DNA from: a virus
IMG/VR virus record: IMGVR_UViG_3300017917_003822
Span: 124,001-188,000 of that record
Reading direction: 5' to 3' (one strand)
DNA length: 64,000 nt
Shown here piece after piece: positions 50,167-58,163 of the stretch. The translations under genes were made by a program, and so were the position numbers. The notes under the pieces are model-generated. The model made no database searches. It was not told the DNA's origin and saw nothing but the letters and a program-made list of their open reading frames with translations. Position 1 is the first letter of the stretch. The number at the start of each line of letters is the position of its first letter.

Positions 50167-50921
50167 TCTGGAACCTTCTAATCAAAAACACAACTCCCTA
50201 CAAAGGAAAACTTAAAGTTAAATTTGAAAAATCACCGTATTACATAGGTTCTTCTTCAGGCAAGTTAAATAAAGTACATCTGAATCTGGGGTTCACTAAA
50301 TTGGTATCCAGAATGATGCCATTCCAAAATTTGGATGGATGGATGGCCGACCCTAAGAAAATCGAGACGATAGAAAAATACACCGGAGGAAAGATAGCTT
50401 CGCATGTTGTTGATAATAGACCTTCCGATGAATTCACTTTACACAATTCATTTCTAACATCCGACAAAAAATATATCGGTGATATAGAGAGGGCCTGGTG
50501 GTATTACACTTCGAATTTGGTCGTGTGCGATGATTACCCACATGGTGTTGCAATAAAAGTTAATCCGGATCTTTTTAAAGGTAATCATAATCCAGTAGAT
50601 TCATACTCAGCTTCATATATCGAGGGGTATTACGGGTACACACACAGGGGTGGATCACTATTTAAAATAGGAGACAGATTATTTGATGCTGACTATGTAC
50701 CAGTTGAAAGTGACTATCCCGAGTGGCAGTGGGCTGGTTGGCAAATAAAATATGATGAATCTCTCAAGAAAGCAAAGAAGGAGAATGATGAATTCACGAT
50801 CAAATATCTCGTTGAGGATGGGGTTGGTTCATTTATACCATTCAGGCTAAGAGGGAGAAAGGAAATAGAAAATCTCGAAGAAGCATTACAAGCAGCAATA
50901 AACCTATCAAAATACCTTTAA
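50163..50921 (+). CDS. Orphan protein
   Basis: 252 residues. It overlaps the nuclease-like gene by 4 nt (ATGA). Many aromatic residues (ERAWWYYTSNLVVCDDYPHG, YIEGYYGYTHRGG) suggest a soluble, folded domain. No family recognised. It ends with the first base of the next gene. Confidence 0.55.
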   Translation: MIWNLLIKNTTPYKGKLKVKFEKSPYYIGSSSGKLNKVHLNLGFTKLVSRMMPFQNLDGWMADPKKIETIEKYTGGKIASHVVDNRPSDEFTLHNSFLTSDKKYIGDIERAWWYYTSNLVVCDDYPHGVAIKVNPDLFKGNHNPVDSYSASYIEGYYGYTHRGGSLFKIGDRLFDADYVPVESDYPEWQWAGWQIKYDESLKKAKKENDEFTIKYLVEDGVGSFIPFRLRGRKEIENLEEALQAAINLSKYL

Positions 50922-51670
50922 TGAAAACTACGGCAATATCCAGAAGAGCATATCAGAAGTATCTGTCAGCTGTCAAGTTGAGCAGCTCCGGTGAGTGGTG
51001 CAAGATAATTAGTAATGATGAATCAAATTCACCAGAACCCTACGCTATTGAAGAATTTATAAACCTTCTATTGGTTGATGATGAGTTTTATTCAAAATGG
51101 GGTGATGATTGTTGTGATGAACTAACCTATGAGGAGAGATATAAGTATTGGTTCGCCAATAATTATGAAACAGGAATGGAATATTACGAGGGGATTGTTC
51201 CAGATTTTGATAATAGTTATTATAGACCCACTCCCAAAAGAAAATTAAGAGAATCCATCACCGAGAAGTACATTGATTTTATATTAAATGAAATGATACC
51301 GTCGGTAATGAGAGTGGAGTTACCTTCACCACAAGAAGACGGAAAGCATCTGTGGGTTAAATTAGGTCCTGTTGTTTACATGGATGTTAAGCTGGATGTT
51401 ATTGAGAGGTACACTAGGTCCGTTTTATTAAGGCTTTCTTTTGACAGATATGAGATTGATCAATTATTTTTTATTCCAATAGAATCTGCACCAACCAGAA
51501 TCAGAGATAAATTTTACAGTAAAATCTCAAGGATAGCTTATCAGGCTTTTCTAGATGACGACAGACGTGATGACGTGAAGAGAATGTATGAGGAGAAGTC
51601 TAGAAAAATATTTTCCTCCATAGGGGATGTCGTTTCGAAAATGAATGACCATAAAAAAGCACAAGAATGA
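50921..51670 (+). CDS. Orphan protein
   Basis: 249 residues. Acidic middle with C-C pair (WGDDCCDELTYEERYKYWF) and a C-terminal helix-rich domain (SRIAYQAFLDDDRRDDVKRMYEE). Overlaps the preceding gene by 1 nt and the following micropeptide by 4. No recognised motif. Confidence 0.55.
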   Translation: MKTTAISRRAYQKYLSAVKLSSSGEWCKIISNDESNSPEPYAIEEFINLLLVDDEFYSKWGDDCCDELTYEERYKYWFANNYETGMEYYEGIVPDFDNSYYRPTPKRKLRESITEKYIDFILNEMIPSVMRVELPSPQEDGKHLWVKLGPVVYMDVKLDVIERYTRSVLLRLSFDRYEIDQLFFIPIESAPTRIRDKFYSKISRIAYQAFLDDDRRDDVKRMYEEKSRKIFSSIGDVVSKMNDHKKAQE

Positions 51671-51753
51671 AGTTGATAAGAGGGTTTTTATTTATAGCCG
51701 GTATTATAATTAACAGGCTTAAGAGAAAAAGAAAATCCGTTTGGGATTTATGA
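51667..51753 (+). CDS. 28-residue membrane micropeptide
   Basis: MKLIRGFLFIAGIIINRLKR followed by KRKSVWDL: one short hydrophobic segment and a very basic end. The ATGA overlap with the previous stop supports expression. Function unknown. Confidence 0.45.
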   Translation: MKLIRGFLFIAGIIINRLKRKRKSVWDL

Positions 51754-51777
51754 TAAATTTAAAAAATTAAATACAAT

Positions 51778-51969
51778 ATGGACAGGGAAGAATCAATAAA
51801 AGAAAAACTCAAAGAACTCATTGATGAAATGGAGGAGGTCTGGGGAGAATTAGAGGGATTCGAGGTACGTCTCGAACATCCGATTGTAGAAGGTCAAAGG
51901 CAGTCTTTTGCTAATATAAAGGAGTTTAATATACTATACTTGAAAAGAGAATCGATTATTGTGGATTAG
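51778..51969 (+). CDS. Small orphan protein
   Basis: 63 residues, acidic helical first half (EKLKELIDEMEEVWGELEGFE) and a strand-like end. 24 nt after the micropeptide. Function unknown. Confidence 0.5.
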   Translation: MDREESIKEKLKELIDEMEEVWGELEGFEVRLEHPIVEGQRQSFANIKEFNILYLKRESIIVD

Positions 51970-52015
51970 TGGATCAATTCCTAAAGATATCTAAAGTAAA
52001 ACACAAACAACAAAC

Positions 52016-52462
52016 ATGAAGAAAAATTCAAAAAAATCGCTGGAGCTTTTAAATTTCGAAGGACCAGTTTTGCTTGCAGTTAAAGATTCGGATGGAATCA
52101 AGATACTGGATCAGTGGAAGAAGGAGGTTGCACACTTAACGGTGGAGGAGCTTAGACAGTTTATGAATGGCGGGATCACTATAACGGATTCCGAAGGAAA
52201 AACTTGGAATTATACAAAAGAACATGAAGGTGCAAAATCTTCGGATGCTGATATTCAGAGATTTCTGAGTACTGATGGAATTGAACCGATAAAAGAACAA
52301 GTAAGGATCTCATTTTCTTCTGACGATAAGGATTATGATTTTGAATCAGTTCTCAATACACAGAGCGGTTATGAATTTGTTAGTTGCGAGAAAATAGAAA
52401 ATCTAACCAATCCGAATTGGCCTAAATGGTCAATTATTGTAAACTATAAAAGAAACTTATAA
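52016..52462 (+). CDS. Orphan protein
   Basis: 148 residues with an N-terminal Lys/Ser-rich run, then a domain with VLLAVKDSDGIKILDQWKKEVAHLTVEELRQFMNGG and NYTKEHEGA. No family recognised. It sits 12 nt before the gene with the thymidylate-synthase-like N-terminus. Confidence 0.55.
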   Translation: MKKNSKKSLELLNFEGPVLLAVKDSDGIKILDQWKKEVAHLTVEELRQFMNGGITITDSEGKTWNYTKEHEGAKSSDADIQRFLSTDGIEPIKEQVRISFSSDDKDYDFESVLNTQSGYEFVSCEKIENLTNPNWPKWSIIVNYKRNL

Positions 52463-52473
52463 ATTCATATGCG

Positions 52474-53115
52474 ATGGAAGATTTAGATAAAAAATACCAG
52501 TCTCTTTTGCAAGATGTTCTTAATAATGGGGTAACAGAGGAGAAACTTTTAGAAATAAAAGAATACTCAGAGAAACAAATTGAGAAAATTAGACAAGAGG
52601 AAGAAAATGAAATCAGGAGGAAAAATTCAGTAAAAAATAAAACTAAATTATCTCAGCTTACATCAGATGATAGAATTTTAGGGATAAGAATTTCATGGAA
52701 TGATGATTCTAAAGGAGTTAAGATAGATGAATTAGGTAATAGTTGGTCTGTTGATATAATTGGGTATTGTGATGTTAGAGGGTATGAGGATAAGAAAAAG
52801 AGAAAAAGTGACTATCATAGAATATCAATTAGTCATAAAAAAGAAGCGTTTGGCCACGCAGTATCACTGACTGATGAGGAATCAGAAAATCCATATTTAC
52901 TAGTTATTGATACTATGGGAAATGGGTACGATTCTTTTTTCACTTTATCACCTGAGACTTGGGAAGAAGATTTAATGAAGGCTTTAATCGACCAAAAAGA
53001 ATGGAGAATTAGACAGCATCATAGAGAAATTTCAATCTTAAGAAAAAAAGTTGGAGCTTTCTTAAAAAGTAAAAATAAAATCAATAAATTCATAAAGAAT
53101 GAACAATCTAGATAA
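52474..53115 (+). CDS. Orphan protein with N-terminus copied from thymidylate synthase
   Basis: 213 residues. The first 21 residues (MEDLDKKYQSLLQDVLNNGVT) are 14/21 identical to the start of the thymidylate synthase beginning 17 nt before this gene ends (MNNLDKQYQALLQDILDNGVT), so a partial gene duplication is likely. The remainder (Lys/Glu-rich helix to about 60, then a strand-rich domain to about 165 and a basic end) is unrelated to thymidylate synthase and unrecognised. Codon use is more AT-rich than in the flanking phage genes. Confidence 0.6.
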   Translation: MEDLDKKYQSLLQDVLNNGVTEEKLLEIKEYSEKQIEKIRQEEENEIRRKNSVKNKTKLSQLTSDDRILGIRISWNDDSKGVKIDELGNSWSVDIIGYCDVRGYEDKKKRKSDYHRISISHKKEAFGHAVSLTDEESENPYLLVIDTMGNGYDSFFTLSPETWEEDLMKALIDQKEWRIRQHHREISILRKKVGAFLKSKNKINKFIKNEQSR

Positions 53116-54319
53116 ACAATACCAAGCACTTCTTCAAGACATTCTTGATAATGGGGTAACAAAACAAGACCGTACAGGAACGGGAACAATCTCAGTATTT
53201 GGAAGACAAATCAGACATAAAATGTCAGAAGGGTTTCCACTTCTTACAACTAAGAAAATGCCATTCAAAACCATCGTAACAGAACTTCTTTGGTTCTTAC
53301 GAGGTGATACAAACATCAAATACTTGGTTGATAATAATTGCCATATTTGGGATGGAGATGCTTATAAGAATTATTGCAAATCATTTGAAAATCAATCAAT
53401 TTTGGATAAGTATTCGTTTGATACAGACCCAATCACAATAGAGATGTTTGTTGAGAAAATCAAAACAAATAATGAGTTTGCTAAAAAGTGGGGTGAATTA
53501 GGTCCAATTTACGGTAAGCAATGGAGAAGTTGGGTAAGAGGTGTTGATTATGATGTTGATTATGAAAATGGAATACAGGATGAAATAGACCAAATAACAA
53601 ACTTAATCAACGACCTTAAAACAAATCCAGACTCAAGACGATTAATGGTTAATGCTTGGAATGTTGGAGAATTAGACCAAATGGTTCTTCCACCTTGTCA
53701 TTATGGATTTCAAGTTTATACAAGAGAGTTGAGTGATAGTGAAAGAGCAAAATTATACGAACAGAAAACAAATGTAGACACTTCTTTCTTTCCTGTTCTT
53801 AGAGAAACATTAGATTTTCACAACATTCCAACCAGAGCAATCTCTTTAATGTGGAATCAACGTTCAGTAGATACATTCTTAGGTTTACCATTTAATATTG
53901 CATCGTATGGGCTATTGCTTGAAATTATTGCAAAGGAAGTAAATATGGTTCCTGATGAATTGATTGGTAATTTAGGTGATGTTCATTTATATTCAAATCA
54001 TATTGAACAAGCAAAAGAGCAAATTGGTCGAGAGCTTACATGGGAAGAAAAAATCCAATGGGTAATGAAGAACACTGATGTCGAGCTTGAGAACCTGTAC
54101 ATAACTGAAGCAGCTGCTGCTTTAGAAGCAACAACTAGGTGGCCATACCCTCTACCAACATTAAAAGTCAGTTGGTATATCGATAATTGGAATACTCCAG
54201 AAGCTAAAGAAGTTAGGAAAAACGAGTTTGACGCTTATATAAGACAAATGAGGACTAGTGATTTCATTCTTGAAAATTATAAATCACACCCAGCAATTAA
54301 AGCACCTTTAAGCAATTAA
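53099..54319 (+). CDS. thyA: Thymidylate synthase
   Basis: 406 residues, longer than the usual 264 by internal inserts. Family motifs: GVTKQDRTGTGTISVFG, GFPLLTTKKMPFKTIVTELLWFLRGDTNI, GPIYGKQWRSW, SRRLMVNAWN, LPPCHYGFQVY with catalytic Cys200, NQRSVDTFLGLPFNIASYGLL and DVHLYSNHIEQ. It methylates dUMP to dTMP using methylenetetrahydrofolate. Codon use differs from neighbours (CGT and CGA for Arg rather than mostly AGA), which suggests fairly recent acquisition from a bacterial host. It overlaps the preceding gene by 17 nt. Confidence 0.97.
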   Translation: MNNLDKQYQALLQDILDNGVTKQDRTGTGTISVFGRQIRHKMSEGFPLLTTKKMPFKTIVTELLWFLRGDTNIKYLVDNNCHIWDGDAYKNYCKSFENQSILDKYSFDTDPITIEMFVEKIKTNNEFAKKWGELGPIYGKQWRSWVRGVDYDVDYENGIQDEIDQITNLINDLKTNPDSRRLMVNAWNVGELDQMVLPPCHYGFQVYTRELSDSERAKLYEQKTNVDTSFFPVLRETLDFHNIPTRAISLMWNQRSVDTFLGLPFNIASYGLLLEIIAKEVNMVPDELIGNLGDVHLYSNHIEQAKEQIGRELTWEEKIQWVMKNTDVELENLYITEAAAALEATTRWPYPLPTLKVSWYIDNWNTPEAKEVRKNEFDAYIRQMRTSDFILENYKSHPAIKAPLSN

Positions 54320-54332
54320 ATTAATTTTAAAT

Positions 54333-55229
54333 ATGGAAACATTAAACATCGAAAGAGATACAATATCTCTTGAATTCAGAGATGATGAATTCTTAAACAC
54401 AGCATTTAAAATAAAAATGCAAAGCCCTCATGGAACAATATCCTACTTGGTACCGACTTTGGATGATGCTGGAAATATGTCATTAAATGTTCAGCATAGA
54501 ATGGTCGAGGCATCCGGATATGAAACATCTTCAACCACATCAAAGGAATCTTTAGCTGATCTTTCGAGATTTAATATAGATGCGGAAGGCGAGATCATCA
54601 AAGCGATAGATAACGAGTCACTCATCACATCTCAAAGAAGACTAAAATCAATCTATTACGATCTCGGAAAAAAATCCAGGATGGGCTCGTATGGAAAGTG
54701 GAAATCATTCCTAAACAAGCATCTGGGTATCGATTTCCCGCTGTATGTTTCTGACGATGAAGATATTTGCAAGAAGATATTTTTACTGAGTAATCTGATT
54801 GCAGCTGGATCCAGAAGAGGTCCCGCTAATTTCATAATAGTTTCTGGTGGTATGTGGGCCAGGATAGCTCTGGACCCCTCATGTGTAATCTACGAGAATA
54901 ACAACGATTCTGTCCCTTTTATTCGTCCGGTTGGCAATATTGCAAATAAAATTAACGTCTTTGTAGATTCGTCAACATCTTTCAACAATGGTCTAATCAT
55001 AATGGGAATTAAGACTGAATCCCCATACCCTGGAGTTTTATTTGGCCAGTATTCCAGAGAGGTTTTAAAAATTGACAGCTACGATCCATTTAGCTTTTTA
55101 CCCAATGTTGAATATAAGCTGATTGAAAGATATGCTTTAAGAGATTTTGGTGACCCCGAAAAATGCTATTATACAAACGAAATATTAAATGAAAAGAAAC
55201 CTCTCTGGAGAAGATTGATCGGTGCTTAA
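54333..55229 (+). CDS. Possible capsid-like protein (gp23-like C-terminal region)
   Basis: 298 residues. The segment RRGPANFIIVSGGMWARIALDPSCVIYEN and the later INVFVDSSTSFNNGLIIMGIKT and GVLFGQYSREVLKIDSYDPFSFLPNVEYKLIERYALRDFG recall the end of T4-type major capsid proteins, where R-G-x-G-N-F-I-I-V-S and Y-V-D precede a similar stretch. No prohead cleavage motif is obvious. It may be a capsid vertex or minor capsid paralogue. The match is weak and the main head genes are not in this window, so this call is tentative. Confidence 0.4.
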   Translation: METLNIERDTISLEFRDDEFLNTAFKIKMQSPHGTISYLVPTLDDAGNMSLNVQHRMVEASGYETSSTTSKESLADLSRFNIDAEGEIIKAIDNESLITSQRRLKSIYYDLGKKSRMGSYGKWKSFLNKHLGIDFPLYVSDDEDICKKIFLLSNLIAAGSRRGPANFIIVSGGMWARIALDPSCVIYENNNDSVPFIRPVGNIANKINVFVDSSTSFNNGLIIMGIKTESPYPGVLFGQYSREVLKIDSYDPFSFLPNVEYKLIERYALRDFGDPEKCYYTNEILNEKKPLWRRLIGA

Positions 55230-55290
55230 TTGAAACTTAAATGCACACTGGACTTATAATAGAGTGAAGGAAAAACAAATTAAATAATCA

Positions 55291-56400
55291 ATGAGTAAGA
55301 AGAATCAAGAAACAAGCAAGGAATTTTTAAGGGAGTATTTAAATGGATATTCCCCAGTTGCACAGGAAACTGAGGGTCAAAAGATCTGGATCGACTACGT
55401 AAAGGACCTGGTGGGGTTTAGTAATGTTAAGATGGATGCTTATGGTACGGCCTACGCAATAAAGTTTGGTGACCAGCCAGATTTATCATACAGATTTGGT
55501 GAAAGGTATAAAGTTGTAATAGAAGCACACTGTGACGAGATTGCTTGGATCGTAACTTACATAGAGAAGGACGGATTTCTGAGGGTAAAAACCCACGGTG
55601 GATCCGACAACATGATCGCACCATCAAAAACTGTGTTGGTCCACACCCACAACGAAACCAAAGTTAAGGGTGTCTTCGGTTCACCTGCCATTCACGTTAG
55701 AGAAAAAAGAACGGAGATGGGCACTGAGGTGCATGATCTGTGGATAGATCTTGGAGTGGATTCCGATGAGAAAGTAAAAGAGCTTGGTGTTGAAGTTGGT
55801 AACATCGTAACATTCGATACTCAATTTGACGAGATTGGAGATTACTATGTTGGAAGATCATTAGACAACAAGATAGGCGGGTATATCATTGCGGAGACTT
55901 TAAAGAATCTAAAGGATGAGAAACTGCCATACGATCTTTATGTTGTAAATGCGGTGCAAGAGGAAGTTGGATTATTTGGAGCCCGATTAATTGCACAGAC
56001 AATCAAACCTGATATTGCTCTGGTTCACGATGTGTGTCACAACACAAATCACCCTAAAATGAACAAAGCTAAGGACGGAGACATCAAAGGTGGTGAGGGT
56101 CCTTGTTTGGAATACACCGCTCAGAACCACAGAAAAATCATCAAGATGTTCAAGGAAGTTGCTTCAATGAATGAAATTAAGTTACAGAACACAATCGGTT
56201 CTTACGGTAACGATACAGTTTCTTTCTTCCTAGAAAATATACCGACCGCTATCGTTGCTTCCCCGTTGAAATATATGCACACGACAGTTGAGATGGTTCA
56301 CAAAAGGGATGTTGAAGATGTCATTAGGTTGTTTACTCACACCCTAAGAGAGATCACACCGGAATGGATAGATTCCGTCAAATATCCGAAAATCCAATAA
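55291..56400 (+). CDS. M42-family metallo-aminopeptidase
   Basis: 369 residues. The two-metal site of the M42 (glutamyl aminopeptidase/deblocking) family is visible: VVIEAHCDEIAWIV, VGRSLDNKIGGYII, VVNAVQEEVGLFGARL with the catalytic Glu-Glu, ALVHDVCHNTNHP and KYMHTTVEMVHKRDVE with the last metal His. It removes N-terminal residues from peptides in the cytoplasm. Its phage role is unclear; it could process peptides or supply amino acids for virus production. Full-length, so probably active. Confidence 0.88.
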   Translation: MSKKNQETSKEFLREYLNGYSPVAQETEGQKIWIDYVKDLVGFSNVKMDAYGTAYAIKFGDQPDLSYRFGERYKVVIEAHCDEIAWIVTYIEKDGFLRVKTHGGSDNMIAPSKTVLVHTHNETKVKGVFGSPAIHVREKRTEMGTEVHDLWIDLGVDSDEKVKELGVEVGNIVTFDTQFDEIGDYYVGRSLDNKIGGYIIAETLKNLKDEKLPYDLYVVNAVQEEVGLFGARLIAQTIKPDIALVHDVCHNTNHPKMNKAKDGDIKGGEGPCLEYTAQNHRKIIKMFKEVASMNEIKLQNTIGSYGNDTVSFFLENIPTAIVASPLKYMHTTVEMVHKRDVEDVIRLFTHTLREITPEWIDSVKYPKIQ

Positions 56401-56411
56401 TATTGAAATAG

Positions 56412-56975
56412 ATGATAATACTTAAAGGAAAAAGGAAGGGTATGGTTCATACCATGAATATTGAATGGAGACACATTAGAGCTGTCTTTTTTCCCAGAGG
56501 GTTCCATGAAAAATATGGGTATCTTGGTTCCGTTCCCTACCAAAATGATAGACCCTATTTTAAAGCCATATACCCATTGGTACTCTCCATGGACTATGAA
56601 GCCAAGCCAAAATGGTGTCCAAGATGGTTCCTGAGATTTCTTCATTTATTTGGAAGCGACAATTCAGTGGTTAGAGTTAGAAACTTCTATCTCCATGGTC
56701 TATCAAAGAAGCTAACTAAGGGAATATTTTTCTGGGACTGGAAAACCAAATGGACCGATTATGATCTCCGAATTAGCATCAGCGGACCAGAACATCTTCA
56801 GAATTTAGCGGACGCCATCGAGAGCCAGTTCTACCGAGAAGGATATAGGAATGAGCTGCTGGAAAAAATAAAAGATCTAGCTCCTGATATGGAAATATAC
56901 AACACGTCAACTAGCAATCTGAAAAAAATTCTTGCAGATTTAAGAGGTGACGACGTTGACGATGACCAATTTTAG
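56412..56975 (+). CDS. Orphan protein
   Basis: 187 residues, Trp-, Arg- and Tyr-rich (NIEWRHIRAVFFPRGFHEKYGYLG, WCPRWFLRFLHLFGSD), followed by a helical acidic end. It starts 12 nt after the peptidase gene. An ATG at 56442 or 56454 could also serve. No family recognised. Confidence 0.55.
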   Translation: MIILKGKRKGMVHTMNIEWRHIRAVFFPRGFHEKYGYLGSVPYQNDRPYFKAIYPLVLSMDYEAKPKWCPRWFLRFLHLFGSDNSVVRVRNFYLHGLSKKLTKGIFFWDWKTKWTDYDLRISISGPEHLQNLADAIESQFYREGYRNELLEKIKDLAPDMEIYNTSTSNLKKILADLRGDDVDDDQF

Positions 56976-57014
56976 AGCTCTTTAAGGAGACTATTTGAAA
57001 AATAATATCAATCC

Positions 57015-57458
57015 ATGGAAAAAAGAAAAAGAGGCGTTATAGCCGGTAATTTCGATGTTATACACCCGGGTTACATCCTAATGTTTAATGAGTGCAAGAA
57101 AAACTGCGAACATCTCTACGTTCTTCTTCATGAAGATCCTAGTTTAGAAAGACCGGAGAAATTAAAACCAGTCCTATCGGTTGACGAGAGAATGTCCATA
57201 CTGGAATCTCTGAGACAGGTACATAGGGTTATAACATACAGGAGAGAATCTGATCTGTATGAAATACTGAGACAGCTTTCCCCCGAGGTTAGATTTCTGG
57301 GTGATGATTATATAGGGAGAGGATTTACAGGGGACGATTTACCGATTGATATTCATTATCTCAACCGAGATCATGGGTGGTCAACGACGAAATATAAGAA
57401 TTTAATAGCTGATAGCGTTAGGAATAATTCCTATCAGGAAACAAAGGATCCGGTTTAA
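57015..57458 (+). CDS. Cytidylyltransferase-like nucleotidyltransferase
   Basis: 147 residues. The start VIAGNFDVIHPGYILMFNECKK matches the GTFDLLHxGHxxxL motif of glycerol-3-phosphate cytidylyltransferase and relatives, except that the second His of H-x-G-H is Tyr here. EDPSLERPEKLKPVLSVDERMSIL and RDHGWSTTKYKNLI (the (I/S)-S-T-x-x-R-like motif) complete the family pattern. Such enzymes make CDP- or ADP-activated compounds, including activated sugars such as ADP-heptose, which could feed the transferase at 45345. The missing His may weaken catalysis. Confidence 0.75.
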   Translation: MEKRKRGVIAGNFDVIHPGYILMFNECKKNCEHLYVLLHEDPSLERPEKLKPVLSVDERMSILESLRQVHRVITYRRESDLYEILRQLSPEVRFLGDDYIGRGFTGDDLPIDIHYLNRDHGWSTTKYKNLIADSVRNNSYQETKDPV

Positions 57459-57630
57459 TTTCCGGATCTTTTTTATTTTTCATATACTCGATCGCAGTTT
57501 GCCCCAGTTGATCCATCAATCCCGGAAGTTTATACCCATTAAGTTGCTCGTCAGAAGATTTACCAACCCCGGGATTCATCGCTTCAAGTCTCTTTGCGAT
57601 ATAATCTAAATATTCTTTGCTTGGTTTCAT
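57418..57630 (-). CDS. Small orphan protein on the minus strand
   Basis: 70 residues. Helical start (KEYLDYIAKRLEAMNPGVGK) and a Pro/Asp/Lys-rich end. It has a late-type promoter just upstream on its strand and its 3' end overlaps the convergent gene by 41 nt. Function unknown; the third minus-strand gene of the window. Confidence 0.55.
   Translation of the reverse strand: MKPSKEYLDYIAKRLEAMNPGVGKSSDEQLNGYKLPGLMDQLGQTAIEYMKNKKDPEIKPDPLFPDRNYS
57447..57474 (+). terminator. Intrinsic terminator
   Basis: Stem GATCCGG / CCGGATC with loop TTTAATTT and six T. The stem spans the stop codon of 57015-57458 and lies inside the convergent gene. Confidence 0.85.
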
Positions 57631-57633
57631 AAA

Positions 57634-57643
57634 CTATATAACC
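57634..57643 (-). promoter_or_regulatory. Putative late promoter (GGTTATATAG, minus strand)
   Basis: Box four nt before the ATG at 57630. Confidence 0.4.
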
Positions 57644-57649
57644 AAAATA

Positions 57650-57681
57650 TTTTTTTTAACCGAAAATCTACCCTATATTTG
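57650..57681 (+). promoter_or_regulatory. Host-like promoter (poly-T, AACC, 12 bp, TATATTTG)
   Basis: TATATTTG at 57674-57681, 12 bp after AACC; 33 nt before the gene at 57714. Confidence 0.75.
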
Positions 57682-57713
57682 CTAAAAATTAAAAAACTAG
57701 GAAAAATAAATCA

Positions 57714-58163
57714 ATGGAATACTCGCAGTTCGCTGAGATCATACTCAGATTAAAGAAACACTCTGAAAATGTAGATAAGGCATATAAACTCAAAATAGAT
57801 CTGATTGACTTTAATGATGATCTGAATAGAATTATTGATATTCTTATTAAGGAGATTTACGGTGAGGAGGGATATGATTGGTTCACCTGGTTCTGTTACG
57901 AGAATGATTTTGGAGAGAAAGATTGGAGCGGATTACCTTGTTACAGCATGGTTGACGGCAAGATGATTAAAATACACGAGGTTGGAGAAGTTAGGTTTGG
58001 TGCACATGATGAGAATGGGAATCCGATATGTCACTCAATAGAGTCAACCTGGGAATATCTAGAAAAGAACTATAATAAAAGGAGGGAAACCCCATGGGAA
58101 AACATAGAAAAAAATTTCGAAAAGATCAAAAAAAATAAGTCCAATGAGACGGGTAGAAAATAG
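57714..58163 (+). CDS. Orphan phage protein
   Basis: 149 residues with DWFTWFCYENDFGEKDWSGLPCYSMVDGKMIKIHEVGEVR near 60-100. This type of sequence, with two conserved Cys and W-x-W elements, recurs in large phages without known role. Its end overlaps the AAA+ gene by 20 nt. It is the first gene after a host-like promoter, so probably early. Confidence 0.6.
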   Translation: MEYSQFAEIILRLKKHSENVDKAYKLKIDLIDFNDDLNRIIDILIKEIYGEEGYDWFTWFCYENDFGEKDWSGLPCYSMVDGKMIKIHEVGEVRFGAHDENGNPICHSIESTWEYLEKNYNKRRETPWENIEKNFEKIKKNKSNETGRK

